From positions 1-37,646 of the forward strand of contig MEOR01000046.1 of assembly GCA_001769295.1 (NCBI GenBank): DNA of 37,646 nucleotides, written 5' to 3'. Made by a program: the position numbers and the translations under genes. The notes under the pieces were generated by a model, which had not been told where the DNA came from, did no database searches, and saw nothing but the letters and a program-made list of their open reading frames with translations. Positions 1 through 8,448 of the stretch are shown here, one piece after another (within the stretch, counting starts at the first letter, position 1; each line of letters begins with the position of its first letter). The stretch is from Bacteroidetes bacterium GWF2_49_14 (GTDB taxonomy: Bacteria; Bacteroidota; Bacteroidia; Bacteroidales; UBA12481).

Positions 1-20
1 TGAATGCTCAATCTTTATTC

Positions 21-941
21 TTAAAATCTTACGTCTTTCTTTCGCCTTTCGCCTTTATTCTTTTTGCCTTTTAACAGCATCATCACCCCGCCGATTGTAA
101 TCAGCCCGCCAACAAACTGATACCCCATCGGCAGCTTGCCGAAGTACAGGAACACCCCCAGCACAGTGAACAGCGCGGTGCTGCTCTGGATGATGGCGGC
201 GCGGGAGGCTTCGATGTATTTGAGAGCGCTGTACTGGCCGATGGAGGTGAGGAGGGGGCCGAGAAAGGAGCCAACGGCAATGTTGAGCATGGCGGAGTTG
301 GGTATCCGGATGGATTCGCCGAAACTGACCAGGAGGATGGCGGCGAGCAGGAAAAGCCAGACGGCCCGGTTGATGGCCATTGTGGCGGGGGTTATCCGGT
401 GGATGAATTTCTTGGCGAGGATGGTCCGGATTGCATAGATCGAGGTGCATAGGAGCATCAGTCCGGAGCTGCCGGTGAGGTAGGAGCTCAGGGTTCCGCC
501 CCGGTGGTAGCTGATCACGAAAGCCCCGGTGATGGTGAGGGCCACGCCGGCGATCTCCAGGCCGCGGAACCGTTCTTTCAGCAGGATCACCCCGAGCAGG
601 GTGATGAAGATATACTCCATGTTCCGCAGGAAGGAAGGGATGGAGGGGTTGGCCGATACCTGGATGGCGGTATAGAAGGTTCCGGTGGCCAGCGTCTCCA
701 CCAACCCTAACAGCAGCAGCACTTTAAAAGTGCTGAATGGTAATGTCTGTTTTTTTCTCGATTCCCCTGACCCGAGGGTGTACAGCAGGTTCCATCCGAT
801 TGCCATGGAGAACCACCAGAAGCCGAACTGGAAGAGGCTTACCTCGTTGAGTGCGGCCTTGCTGAAAACGTATACGGTAGAGCCTGTGACGGTTGCCAGC
901 AGGATCCAGGCGTATCCTTTCATTTCGGGTTTCAGGGTCAT
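21..941 (-). CDS. DMT-superfamily (EamA-type) transporter
   Basis: An inner-membrane protein of about 306 residues with roughly ten hydrophobic segments arranged as two similar halves, the EamA/drug-metabolite transporter layout. It probably exports a small metabolite; the substrate cannot be read from sequence. A reading frame opens upstream at a TTG (965), but a good Bacteroidota -7 box (TACCTTTG, 963-970, minus strand) overlaps that TTG. I therefore place the start at the ATG at 941; the ATG at 923 (MKGYAW) is the alternative. The gene is divergent from tRNA-Cys. Family assignment is firm, substrate unknown. Confidence 0.85.
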   Translation of the reverse strand: MTLKPEMKGYAWILLATVTGSTVYVFSKAALNEVSLFQFGFWWFSMAIGWNLLYTLGSGESRKKQTLPFSTFKVLLLLGLVETLATGTFYTAIQVSANPSIPSFLRNMEYIFITLLGVILLKERFRGLEIAGVALTITGAFVISYHRGGTLSSYLTGSSGLMLLCTSIYAIRTILAKKFIHRITPATMAINRAVWLFLLAAILLVSFGESIRIPNSAMLNIAVGSFLGPLLTSIGQYSALKYIEASRAAIIQSSTALFTVLGVFLYFGKLPMGYQFVGGLITIGGVMMLLKGKKNKGERRKKDVRF

Positions 942-962
942 CCGGTGGATCAGGGTTTCGGG

Positions 963-970
963 CAAAGGTA
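963..970 (-). promoter_or_regulatory. -7 box for the EamA transporter
   Basis: TACCTTTG on the minus strand fits the Bacteroidota -7 consensus TAnnTTTG. No convincing -33 TTTG is seen at the usual distance. It supports an ATG start at 941 or 923 for the transporter. Confidence 0.5.
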
Positions 971-1015
971 GCGGAAAGAACGGGCCGTGTGCTGTTGATT
1001 AACCGTTCCAACGCT

Positions 1016-1046
1016 TTTGCATTTTGAAGAAAATAGCTTACTTTTG
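1016..1046 (+). promoter_or_regulatory. Promoter of tRNA-Cys
   Basis: TTTG (1016-1019), exactly 19 bases, then TACTTTTG (1039-1046). This matches the Bacteroidota housekeeping consensus TTTG-N19-TAnnTTTG and lies 8 bases before the mature tRNA start. Confidence 0.8.
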
Positions 1047-1054
1047 CACTCCCT

Positions 1055-1125
1055 GGTCACATAGCCAAGTGGTTAGGCACCGGTCTGCAAAACCGGCTAC
1101 AGCGGTTCGAATCCGCTTGTGACCT
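1055..1125 (+). tRNA. tRNA-Cys (GCA anticodon)
   Basis: A full cloverleaf can be folded. The acceptor stem GGTCACA pairs with TGTGACC, the anticodon stem CCGGT/ACCGG carries the loop CTGCAAA (anticodon GCA), and the T arm contains GGTTCGAATCC. The discriminator base is T (U73), as expected for Cys. CCA is not encoded. Its 3' end (1113-1128) is repeated exactly at 5956-5971, suggesting it served as the attachment site of an integrated island. Confidence 0.95.
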
Positions 1126-1128
1126 CAA

Positions 1129-1180
1129 AGCCAATCTCTTAACAATCAGTTAGTTAAATAGTTAAGAGGCTGGCTTTTTT
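1129..1180 (+). terminator. Rho-independent terminator after tRNA-Cys
   Basis: AGCCAATCTCTTAAC (1129-1143) pairs with GTTAAGAGGCTGGCT (1161-1175), a stem of about 15 bp with one mismatch, followed by a run of six T (to 1180). Confidence 0.85.
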
Positions 1181-1182
1181 CA

Positions 1183-1478
1183 TTAGCCCCACCACAGCCC
1201 CACGGATCTGACAGGTTAACCTTTATCTGGGTTTACTTCAGTTGATGTTTTTTGCTCTTCAGGTGACCAAAACCGGTTGACTTGTTTTCAGTAGGTAAAT
1301 CTACAGTTGAGAAAACGGGTCGATAGTTAACGGTCAGAGATTTTATTTGACAGCCCCAGCCAAGCAGCAATTTGGCATTCAATATTCGGGCATTTTTTTA
1401 ACAACCTCATGGGTAACGGATCAATATATCCTGTTTCCCTGTGGTGCAAGAGAGGAATCAGACGAAATATTGAAGGAC
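1183..1478. other. Gap between tRNA terminator and abiEii
   Basis: Together with the terminator this makes about 350 bases without a gene. I see no credible coding frame, tRNA or repeat copy here. It lies just inside the presumed island boundary, where an integrase gene would often sit, but no integrase remnant is readable. Confidence 0.5.
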
Positions 1479-2450
1479 TCAGAGGGTGAGCTTCCGAAGG
1501 AGGTATGTCATAGAATCAAGGATAATAGTTGATTCTGGGATTTTCGAAAAGGCTAAAGCTGACAACTCTTTCTGATAATTACCTGCCAGGTCCTCCCAAA
1601 GTGCCGGCCATTGAAAGTACAATGGAGATTTTATTGCGGATTTTCCACACCAGTCTTCTGGTTCATCGAAAGCTTTTTGGTCATGTGACCATACTTCATT
1701 GAAATTTTGTAAAAATTCCATTGAATCGACAAATACCCTGACTTCCTCATCCAGTAAAAGAAAATGGAGATCATAGAAATGTCGAATTTTCCCATTTAAC
1801 CCAGTTACAGTATCGGCCTCAAAAGAAGACCTGAATAAGGATACCATTTTTTCGACCAGGGTCTGATTTTTAGTGAGGACTTTAATACTGAACGGTGACA
1901 GGTCAAACCTGGAAATCAGATCAGGCTGGTTGTTCATGTACAAAACCGTGCTGATCAAACTTTCAATGCGCTTACTTTCGAAAGGTACTGGATTGGCGAA
2001 GGAATTTATTTCTATTATCAATTGGGCCGTTGTGCCCTGATAAAATCTCTTATCGGTGATTGTTTCGTAGGAGTATACCGATTTTCTAAAACGGGATCCC
2101 TTGCTAGATACCGTAGAATCAGTAATTTCATTAAGGTCGATGGATACTTTTTTCTCTATCTCCCGGATCAGGGTCTTAATTTGGTTGCCAGGTCTTCCAG
2201 CAGGATTGATGATTGCAATGTCAATGTCCTCTGAAAACCGGTCAATCAGTTTGAATCCTTTCGACAACGAAGTGCCACCTTTAAATACTACACTTTCATT
2301 GTATTTGCTTTCTGCCAGTCGCTTTAGTACCAGAGTTATCCAATAGTCTTTCTCTACAAAAACCGGAAGGATGTTCAACTTGTCTGAGGTTGTTTGAATG
2401 GCAGCGGCAAAGGAATTCTTATTTTGATGAAGGTTCATTGGATGTTCCAT
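1479..2450 (-). CDS. abiEii: AbiEii-type nucleotidyltransferase toxin
   Basis: A protein of 323 residues with the nucleotidyltransferase signature of the AbiEii/DUF1814 family: KGGTSLSK at residues 57-64 followed by RFSEDIDIAI at 71-80, the latter carrying the paired aspartates that bind metal. Characterised relatives are toxins of type IV systems and one class adds nucleotides to tRNA acceptor ends; the substrate here is not known. It follows the AbiEi gene with a 16-base overlap (stop of AbiEi at 2435), which implies translational coupling. Start taken at the ATG at 2450; the ATG four codons later is also possible. The key residues appear intact, so the enzyme should be active. Confidence 0.85.
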   Translation of the reverse strand: MEHPMNLHQNKNSFAAAIQTTSDKLNILPVFVEKDYWITLVLKRLAESKYNESVVFKGGTSLSKGFKLIDRFSEDIDIAIINPAGRPGNQIKTLIREIEKKVSIDLNEITDSTVSSKGSRFRKSVYSYETITDKRFYQGTTAQLIIEINSFANPVPFESKRIESLISTVLYMNNQPDLISRFDLSPFSIKVLTKNQTLVEKMVSLFRSSFEADTVTGLNGKIRHFYDLHFLLLDEEVRVFVDSMEFLQNFNEVWSHDQKAFDEPEDWCGKSAIKSPLYFQWPALWEDLAGNYQKELSALAFSKIPESTIILDSMTYLLRKLTL

Positions 2451-3160
2451 TTTTGTTTATTCGGTAATGCTCCTTCCGTCACACCTACCTGGTATTCCGA
2501 TGATGGGTTAAGGGATTTATAAAGTAGTTCTGATCTTGCAGAACCAAAGATGTTCTCAAGAATTGCACCTGACAAAGCGCGGGTAGCCGGATTGTACTTT
2601 TTTGCGAGCCTTATGAATGTATCCCGGTCTGAGTCGCTGAGATTACCGATTAGTTGGGAAATGGTCAGAATTGACCGATCAACTGTTGAATCGGGTATTT
2701 CCTTGATCCTGCTAATCGCATCAAGAATTCGAAGTAAAGGAATATGTTCTTTGGATAAGGTATTAGGTTGTTTTATAAAGCGTATTTTGTACATACCCCT
2801 TGTAATGTTTTTCCTGAGGTCGTTGGTACCGATCTGAATGATGCTTGAAACTTGTGTGGTAAGCCCCAGTTGATTGTATGCAGAATAACCTGTCAGGTAG
2901 CCTATAAGCTTTCCATTTTGACTCAGTAAGTCTTTAACAATTTGAAAAGTTTCTGGCTTCAGCTCGCCAAAATCTGTGAGCCGGGGTTTGTAGAACCTGC
3001 CTGGTGAAATTTTTCTAAGCCTGCCTTGCATAACCAATCTGCTCAAGGCTTTAATCAAAGCCCCTGGATTATTAACCTCTGGAAAAATATCACTATAGGT
3101 GAAAATATATCCAATGGGGAGTCGGTTAATTCTATCAGATACTATATCAGATGTTTTCAT
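2435..3160 (-). CDS. abiEi: AbiEi-like antitoxin (DUF6088 family)
   Basis: A protein of 241 residues and first gene of the pair with abiEii. The N-terminus (about 1-65) has the winged-helix pattern of AbiEi-type proteins (ALIKALSRLVMQGRLRKISPGRFYKP), with a helix, a turn and a basic wing that would bind the operon's own promoter. The remainder (about 70-235) resembles the C-terminal part of DUF6088/AbiEi antitoxins. In studied AbiE systems this protein represses the operon and neutralises the toxin without a stable complex. A -7 promoter box lies 19-26 bases upstream. Assignment rests on fold-like features and on pairing with the toxin gene. Confidence 0.8.
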   Translation of the reverse strand: MKTSDIVSDRINRLPIGYIFTYSDIFPEVNNPGALIKALSRLVMQGRLRKISPGRFYKPRLTDFGELKPETFQIVKDLLSQNGKLIGYLTGYSAYNQLGLTTQVSSIIQIGTNDLRKNITRGMYKIRFIKQPNTLSKEHIPLLRILDAISRIKEIPDSTVDRSILTISQLIGNLSDSDRDTFIRLAKKYNPATRALSGAILENIFGSARSELLYKSLNPSSEYQVGVTEGALPNKQKWNIQ

Positions 3161-3178
3161 TCAATTATTTTTCTATGG

Positions 3179-3186
3179 CAAAGTTA
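3179..3186 (-). promoter_or_regulatory. -7 box of the abiE operon
   Basis: TAACTTTG on the minus strand fits TAnnTTTG and predicts a leader of about 10 bases before the ATG at 3160. The -33 element is weak, which would suit a regulated promoter. Confidence 0.55.
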
Positions 3187-3266
3187 AAAAATGTCAGGTA
3201 ACTACCGGTATTTACTTGACAAATACTTTTGACTCCATATTGTTGGTTAATCCACTTTGCCAACTT

Positions 3267-3947
3267 TTAATCATGTGTCAGGAAAGCATATACCCATCGC
3301 TTATAAGGATTATCGAACCGGACCTGGTCAGGATGAAAAACCTCAGGATCCCAGTTTTTACCGGCCCAGGTCAGGGTCTCGTCGAATTCTTCGTCTGCCG
3401 GATCTGCGAGTATCCGCAGAAGATCTGAATATCCATTGATTCCGCCACAGTCTTCCGGTGGACAGGCTCTTTCGCCATCCAGGCAGACTGGGTATTTAAC
3501 GCCTTTCCCCTTATGCAGATATCCTTCAAGAATGACACGATGAACCCAGTGATCTCCATAGTCATACAAATACTCCGCCTCTTTGCCGAGTTCATCGAAG
3601 TATTGATATATCGGGATTTCCCAGCCTGGATAAACCTCCTGCAAATCGGTCGACCTTTCAAAATCCGGAATTCCGATATGATCCGCCTGCCTCTTTCCTT
3701 TTTTACGAATCTCGAAATGATGAAGATGACTATCTGTCCAACCCATAGCGTCCTGGATGGCTACGTGAAGATCCCACATATTGGCCAAAGGAAGTACCTG
3801 GATTCGTCTCCAGATTACCGGTGCTATCTCCAACAGTTCAATTTTAAACTGGTACACCTGCTTGCTCAGATACGGGAACGGTTCGGGTTTATTGTAATGC
3901 ATCCGATAGCCTTTATCAGTATAGTTTTTGTCAAATCTTCCTTTCAT
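3267..3947 (-). CDS. Plasmid pRiA4b ORF-3-like family protein
   Basis: A protein of 226 residues belonging to the pRiA4b ORF-3-like (IS1096 TnpR-like) family. The family marks are visible: an N-terminal strand region with APVIWRRIQVLPLANMWDLHVAIQDAMGW (about 42-70), then SHLHHFEI, YDYGDHWVHRVILEG in the centre and PPEDCGGINGY with WDPEVF near the C-terminus. The biochemical role of the family is unsettled; members are common on mobile elements and in accessory regions. Here it sits inside the tRNA-bounded block, 106 bases upstream of abiEi on the same strand and divergent from the next gene. Family call is secure, function is not. Confidence 0.85.
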   Translation of the reverse strand: MKGRFDKNYTDKGYRMHYNKPEPFPYLSKQVYQFKIELLEIAPVIWRRIQVLPLANMWDLHVAIQDAMGWTDSHLHHFEIRKKGKRQADHIGIPDFERSTDLQEVYPGWEIPIYQYFDELGKEAEYLYDYGDHWVHRVILEGYLHKGKGVKYPVCLDGERACPPEDCGGINGYSDLLRILADPADEEFDETLTWAGKNWDPEVFHPDQVRFDNPYKRWVYAFLTHD

Positions 3948-4103
3948 GGAAATTGAATTTGTTGTTGAAATTAGTCAAGTTTTGTTTTTCCCAGCGTGGT
4001 GAACTAAATCTCCTGATTAACCAGTTGGAAGTTTTTGAATATCTTTTGTATTTTAACTACCCTCTAACGTGATCAGAACACCTTTAAATTGCTGGGAGGA
4101 ACA

Positions 4104-5519
4104 ATGATGGAACCTTATCTCAAAGTTTACGAATCACTGACCACCGAACAGAAAAGCGATTTCCTGCTGAAAGCCCTTGCTGCCTCGAAGCTGCTTCAAA
4201 AACAACTGGTAGGTTATTTCGGGGATCCTGGAAAGGGTTTAAGAGGCCGGGAACCCTCCTTTGATTTTCGTGTTCAGCAGGCAGCTAACCGGATACGGAA
4301 GAAACTCGACGCCATTGATCTTGAAGATCTGGACTATGGAAGTTACAGGCCCTCCGGCAGGTATATGGATCAATGGGAGGTGGATTATGAACTTGCGCAA
4401 ACGGAAATCAATGAGGTAATAGCCACAATTTCAGCCGATATAGCTCTCTTTATCAGAGCCGGTGAAATGGGTTCCTTTTTGGCTGAATATACTGGGTGCA
4501 TGATTGCCATCCGTCAAGCCGAAATTGATGACCCCAATTCGATCATGGAGGATCCGACGGACGAGCTTTGGGAATCATTCAGGGAAGCAACAAAGGATTT
4601 TGAGAGTGAAATACGCTCGGTGGTACTGAATCCGTCGGGGATGGGTGAGGTAGTCACAATCTTGATGGGCTGGTTCCTTAGCCACCAAAATGAGAACCTA
4701 TCCACAGGGCTGCTCGACCAGCTCACCAATGTAATGGTAAAGCATTCAGGATTAACTCTTTCACCACTGAAAATGTCAGCGGAGGATTTCTGTAAGGCAT
4801 CAGACTCGTTTCCCAAAACCTATCTGGCCATTTTACGGAATTCCGATATCGCAACCTGGAAAAGCGAGGCCGAGCGGCTTGCAACCTCATCTCCCGATAT
4901 TGCCCGCGAACTGCTGGAATACGGGTATGAAAACGCACCGGAGTTCTTTTACCAGAAGGCAGGCCCCTTTTTCCATGTTTTCTCCCAGGAATTGTTTGAA
5001 TTTCTGGCAGATCGCCTGGATCCGGTCAGGGATCGCGCACTTGCCCGGAATGTTCTGGAATATAAGGTGATAAAAAAGAATTCTCTTTCTGATTATAAAA
5101 TTCTTGCCACTTTATTTGATACCGATGCCGATAAGGAGGTTCTGTTAAAAAAGCTGGAAGGCCTCTATAATGATTGCTTTTTAGTTGAGGTCCTTGAATA
5201 CGAGAGGAGATATGAGGATATTCTCAAACTGGCCCGGCGACCGAACCGGTTTATTTCTGATTACGAGTTCCTGTTGGCGCCGATTGTGGATATTTACCCG
5301 GGGGAATGTTTTCAAATTATAACAAAAATGGTAAACCGGGAAATGAACTCGGAAAAACTAAGCCGCAGCAATTATGAACGGATAGCAAGCCTGCTGGGGA
5401 TTATCGATAAAGTGCCAGCCATTAAACCTGAAGTCAGGGTTTTTGTCAGACAATTGATACAGGCTCACCCAAGACGATCGGCACTCCGTCAGGAATTACA
5501 AAAAATGGAATTGTTCTGA
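4104..5519 (+). CDS. Unrecognised helical protein, 471 residues
   Basis: I do not recognise this protein with certainty. It is soluble, rich in charged helices, without signal peptide or membrane segments, and the C-terminal two thirds (about 200-465) look like tandem helix pairs of a TPR/HEAT-like solenoid. It ends in HPRRSALRQELQKMELF, a tail reminiscent of the C-terminal helical region of some SWIM zinc-finger proteins, but no SWIM CxCxnCxH motif is present. The frame extends up to a TTG at 4089, yet a strong Shine-Dalgarno GGGAGG (4094-4099) precedes the ATG at 4104 (another ATG follows at 4107), so I start there. It is the last gene before the tRNA-like repeat. Confidence 0.7.
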   Translation: MMEPYLKVYESLTTEQKSDFLLKALAASKLLQKQLVGYFGDPGKGLRGREPSFDFRVQQAANRIRKKLDAIDLEDLDYGSYRPSGRYMDQWEVDYELAQTEINEVIATISADIALFIRAGEMGSFLAEYTGCMIAIRQAEIDDPNSIMEDPTDELWESFREATKDFESEIRSVVLNPSGMGEVVTILMGWFLSHQNENLSTGLLDQLTNVMVKHSGLTLSPLKMSAEDFCKASDSFPKTYLAILRNSDIATWKSEAERLATSSPDIARELLEYGYENAPEFFYQKAGPFFHVFSQELFEFLADRLDPVRDRALARNVLEYKVIKKNSLSDYKILATLFDTDADKEVLLKKLEGLYNDCFLVEVLEYERRYEDILKLARRPNRFISDYEFLLAPIVDIYPGECFQIITKMVNREMNSEKLSRSNYERIASLLGIIDKVPAIKPEVRVFVRQLIQAHPRRSALRQELQKMELF

Positions 5520-5520
5520 T

Positions 5521-5538
5521 TCCCGGTTGCGGGATTTT
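5521..5538 (+). terminator. Probable short terminator
   Basis: TCCCG-GTTG-CGGGA hairpin directly after the stop codon at 5519, followed by TTTT. The stem is short (5 bp) but G+C-rich. Confidence 0.5.
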
Positions 5539-5955
5539 ACTTTGATCTTTCTAACAGAATTCAAGAAACCGGATCTGGTTTTCTTAAGCTTATCTGTTCG
5601 GATCAACCATATCCTCGTCTGTGGCCTGTAAGTCAATCATAGGAGGCTCAACATATCTTCAAATTTCACAAAAACGCAGACCGAGATAAGTCTTGTAGTT
5701 TTCTACGCCGGCATTATTGCAGGTTTTCATGATTTCTACTTTGAAGGATTGGATTATTTTGGTCTTAACTTTGGCTTGGTGTTAAAATGATAATCCGGAA
5801 AGTCGGTGGTTTCGTCAAATAATCAATCAAAATGAGGAAGGATCATTTTACTTATGGATCGTTGACCTTAATAGAAATTAACCGCAACCCAGGATATGTA
5901 TAACCCGTAGAACGCGAATAATCTTATTCCTCCTGTTCCGGTTACAAACCGGACC

Positions 5956-6057
5956 CCGCTTGTGACCTCAACCTTTACAACCGATCTACCTGTTAATCAA
6001 GTAGATCGGTTTTGTATTTTGGGGAGTTGGCAAGCAGTTGGCAAGTTTTATTGGAAA
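5956..6057 (+). repeat. tRNA-Cys 3'-end copy with hairpin (att-like site)
   Basis: Bases 5956-5971 (CCGCTTGTGACCTCAA) repeat exactly the end of tRNA-Cys and its flank at 1113-1128. A hairpin follows: AACCGATCTAC (5979-5989) pairs with GTAGATCGGTT (6001-6011) and is followed by TTTG, terminator-like. Next come two direct repeats AGTTGGCAAG (6025-6034 and 6036-6045), 11 bp apart, resembling arm-type integrase sites. A diverged copy of the stretch 5959-6057 lies at 9298-9397. Interpreted as the distal attachment site of an island whose other end is the tRNA gene. Confidence 0.65.
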
Positions 6058-6117
6058 CTTGACTGTATCTGGTCCATTTAACCACTTCCACAATGGCTTC
6101 GAAATTCTCTTGTTGAC

Positions 6118-6326
6118 TGGAAAAAACGGATTTGTTGCGCAGTCACCGTCGAATGAAGCTGACCAGTCCGTGCCAAGTTAGATAAACCTGGATTGAAGTG
6201 AAGTTAGAGGCAAGATTTCTGCTATGATACAGGTGGTCAGAAGATTCTGGCAACCGTTGATCAACTGGTTCGGCGGAAGGTGGTAAATAAGCCCGGCGAG
6301 AAATGGTATTTTTGTCGGCGTGTTCA
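6118..6326 (+). mobile_element. Miniature inverted-repeat element, copy 1
   Basis: A 209-bp element. The left end is TGGAAAAAACGGA (same 13 bases as the left end at 13215); the right end is TGTCGGCGTGTTCA. Subterminal motifs TTGCGCA (6135) and CTGACCA (6159) are 24 bp apart, as in the copies at 10110 and 13215. The right half is alignable over about 100 bases with the reverse complement of the copy at 15415-15525. No coding capacity and no clear target duplication. The 24-bp-spaced subterminal repeats resemble IS21-family ends. Confidence 0.65.
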
Positions 6327-6452
6327 ACAATGGAAGAGACCCTTTTTCTGCAAGAAATGCTCAAACTCCCAAAAACAATAAACAAACACGCCAATGCAAC
6401 TGTCTACCATACGGTGAGACTTTGAAACAGTAAGAATTGCAAAAATAAAATA

Positions 6453-8270
6453 ATGAAAACCGTAATTTACATGCTCATGATAGTTACTGTTGCCAGTTGT
6501 AATTCAGGTAAAAACGGGAAGCCAATCGCAGCCAATTCAGATCTGGCGGCCACTCTTGAAAGCTATTACACTGAAAGAATGGAACTGTTCCCGTTGGAAG
6601 CCACTTACAATGGGGATGCACGCTACAACAATCTTTTGCCGGCAGATTTTACAGATGGCTACCGGATGCGGCTGAAAGATTTTTTCACAAGATATAAGCA
6701 GGCCCTCACCAGATTTGATCCAGCCACGCTGAATGACAACGATCAAAAAAGCTATAATATTCTAAACTATGAAACGGACATGGAACTCCGTGGACTTGAT
6801 TTGGGTTTCATGGGAAGCACGTTTTTAAGCGACCACATCTACATCCCGTTCGACCAGTTTAACGGGTTACCGCTGATCTTCGGACAAATGGGTTCAGGCA
6901 GAGGCATCCAGCCATTCAAAACGGTAAAGGATTATGAAAACTGGCTGGAAAGAGCTGCTGCTTTTCCGGCCTGGGCCGACAGTGCAATTGAGTCATTTCA
7001 AAAAGGAATCGCCAACAATTATGTGTTACCCAAAGCGGTGGTCGTAAAAATGGTTCCCCAAATGCTGGACCTGGTTGTCGCAGATGCCGCCAAAAGCCTG
7101 TTTTATGGCCCTGTGCAGCTGATTCCGGCTGATTTCAGCGAAGCGGACAAGGAACGATTAAAGGCAGCGTATATTGATGCCATTAATAACAATATCGTGC
7201 CGGCTTATAAAAAACTGGGTGATTTCCTCCAGGCAGAATATTTGCCAAAAGCCAGAGCTACTTCTGGTTTTAACGCACTGCCGGGTGGCGATAATCTTTA
7301 TACCTACCTGGTTAAATACTGGACAACTACCAATAAAACACCCGAAGAAATCTATCAAACAGGCCTTTCGGAAGTGGAACGGATCAGGAATGAAATGGAA
7401 ATGGTAAAGAACCAGATTGGGTTCAAAGGCAGCCTTGATGCCCTGTTTACTTTTATGAAGACGGATAAACAGTTCATGCCGTTCAACACTCCCGAAGAGA
7501 TATTGGCTGCAACCAGAAAGATACAGAAGCGGATCGATCCGAACCTGAAAAAGTTGTTTACCCATTTTCCAAAGACAAAATTCGAGATTCGCCAGACAGA
7601 AGACTTCAGGGCAGCGAGTGCAAGTGCCGAATATTATCCGGGGCTGCCAAATGGCAGCAGGCCCGGGATTTATTATATCCCCATTGTGGATGCCAAAAAA
7701 TTCAATGTCACCGGTGGTATGGAAAGCACATTCCTGCATGAAGCATTGCCGGGTCATCATTTTCAGATCAGTATTCAATCTGAGAATGAAGCTTTGCCTG
7801 ATTTTCGCAGGTATATCTGGTATGGAGCCTATGGTGAAGGATATGCTTTGTATTGTGAGAGTTTAGGAAAGGAACTCGGCTTATATACAGATCCTTATCA
7901 ACACCTTGGTGCTTTGGGCGATGAGATGCACCGTGCCATACGACTGGTTGTGGATGTTGCCATACATACCGGTACCATGAACCGTGAGGTGGCCATAAAA
8001 TACATGATGCAGAATGAGGCCGTCGATGAAGATGGTGCCGTGGCGGAGACAGAACGCTATATGGTTTATGCGGGTCAGGCTTTAAGCTACAAGACCGGTG
8101 CCCTGAAAATCCGGGAGTTAAGGAACAAATACAGCAATATGTTAGGTGATAAATTCAGCCTGGCTGCTTTTCATGATGAATTCATCAAGGACGGCTGCAT
8201 GCCATTGGACATTATTGAGGGATCGATGGATAAGTGGGCGAACCAGTTTTTGGACCATAACGGAGCATAA
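6453..8270 (+). CDS. DUF885 family lipoprotein (putative metallopeptidase)
   Basis: A protein of 605 residues with a lipoprotein signal (hydrophobic stretch then VASC, Cys16), so likely anchored in the outer or inner membrane facing the periplasm. It matches the DUF885 family over its full usual length of about 600. The family motif HEALPGHH (H429, E430, H435, H436) is intact and is followed by YGEGYALYCE; in this family such residues are thought to bind zinc in a gluzincin-like fold, so a peptidase or carboxypeptidase role is plausible. The gene stands alone on the plus strand between two miniature elements. Substrate unknown. Confidence 0.85.
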   Translation: MKTVIYMLMIVTVASCNSGKNGKPIAANSDLAATLESYYTERMELFPLEATYNGDARYNNLLPADFTDGYRMRLKDFFTRYKQALTRFDPATLNDNDQKSYNILNYETDMELRGLDLGFMGSTFLSDHIYIPFDQFNGLPLIFGQMGSGRGIQPFKTVKDYENWLERAAAFPAWADSAIESFQKGIANNYVLPKAVVVKMVPQMLDLVVADAAKSLFYGPVQLIPADFSEADKERLKAAYIDAINNNIVPAYKKLGDFLQAEYLPKARATSGFNALPGGDNLYTYLVKYWTTTNKTPEEIYQTGLSEVERIRNEMEMVKNQIGFKGSLDALFTFMKTDKQFMPFNTPEEILAATRKIQKRIDPNLKKLFTHFPKTKFEIRQTEDFRAASASAEYYPGLPNGSRPGIYYIPIVDAKKFNVTGGMESTFLHEALPGHHFQISIQSENEALPDFRRYIWYGAYGEGYALYCESLGKELGLYTDPYQHLGALGDEMHRAIRLVVDVAIHTGTMNREVAIKYMMQNEAVDEDGAVAETERYMVYAGQALSYKTGALKIRELRNKYSNMLGDKFSLAAFHDEFIKDGCMPLDIIEGSMDKWANQFLDHNGA

Positions 8271-8287
8271 ACTCAAAAAAACAACAA

Positions 8288-8428
8288 TAGATAAAACGGT
8301 CCCGTTGAGCAGTCCGTTACGGTTTGAATTGAGCAGTGCATTACGGACATTAAGCAGCAGGGAATCAAACCAATAACCAGATTGCTTTAGAGCCCGGAAT
8401 CGACTGCTCACTGGCTCCGGAATATCTA
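8288..8428 (+). mobile_element. Miniature inverted-repeat element, copy 2 (divergent subfamily)
   Basis: A 141-bp element. Its ends form an imperfect 27-bp inverted repeat: TAGATA, CGG, CC and TGAGCAGTC match between the start (8288) and the reverse complement of the end (8428), about 20 of 27 positions. Subterminal repeats start at 8305 (TTGAGCAGT), 8329 (TTGAGCAGT) and 8350 (TTAAGCAG), spaced 24 and 21 bp. The layout equals the other copies although the motif is TTGAGCA instead of TTGACCA. Confidence 0.6.
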
Positions 8429-8448
8429 GTCTATAAAAGGTCTTAATT

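Larger units (their letters stand above)
5539..6452. other. Long gene-free stretch with relics
   Basis: More than 900 bases without an intact gene. It contains a short open stretch (5653-5790) whose translation ends in alternating hydrophobic residues like the last strands of a beta-barrel, without start codon. It also holds the tRNA-3'-end-like repeat (5956-6057) and a 209-bp inverted-repeat element (6118-6326). The rest shows nothing I can name. Confidence 0.55.

Noticed and set aside
942-965. TTG start at 965 for the EamA transporter
   Set aside because: A -7 promoter box overlaps it, so the transcript would begin downstream.
1347-1532. Small plus-strand frame next to abiEii
   Set aside because: It runs into the abiEii 3' end on the opposite strand, has no ribosome binding site and no recognisable pattern.
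5653-5790. Short open frame ending in a beta-barrel-like tail
   Set aside because: No start codon, only about 46 residues, and a stop codon at 5629-5631. At best a 3' remnant of an outer-membrane protein gene; not enough to annotate.
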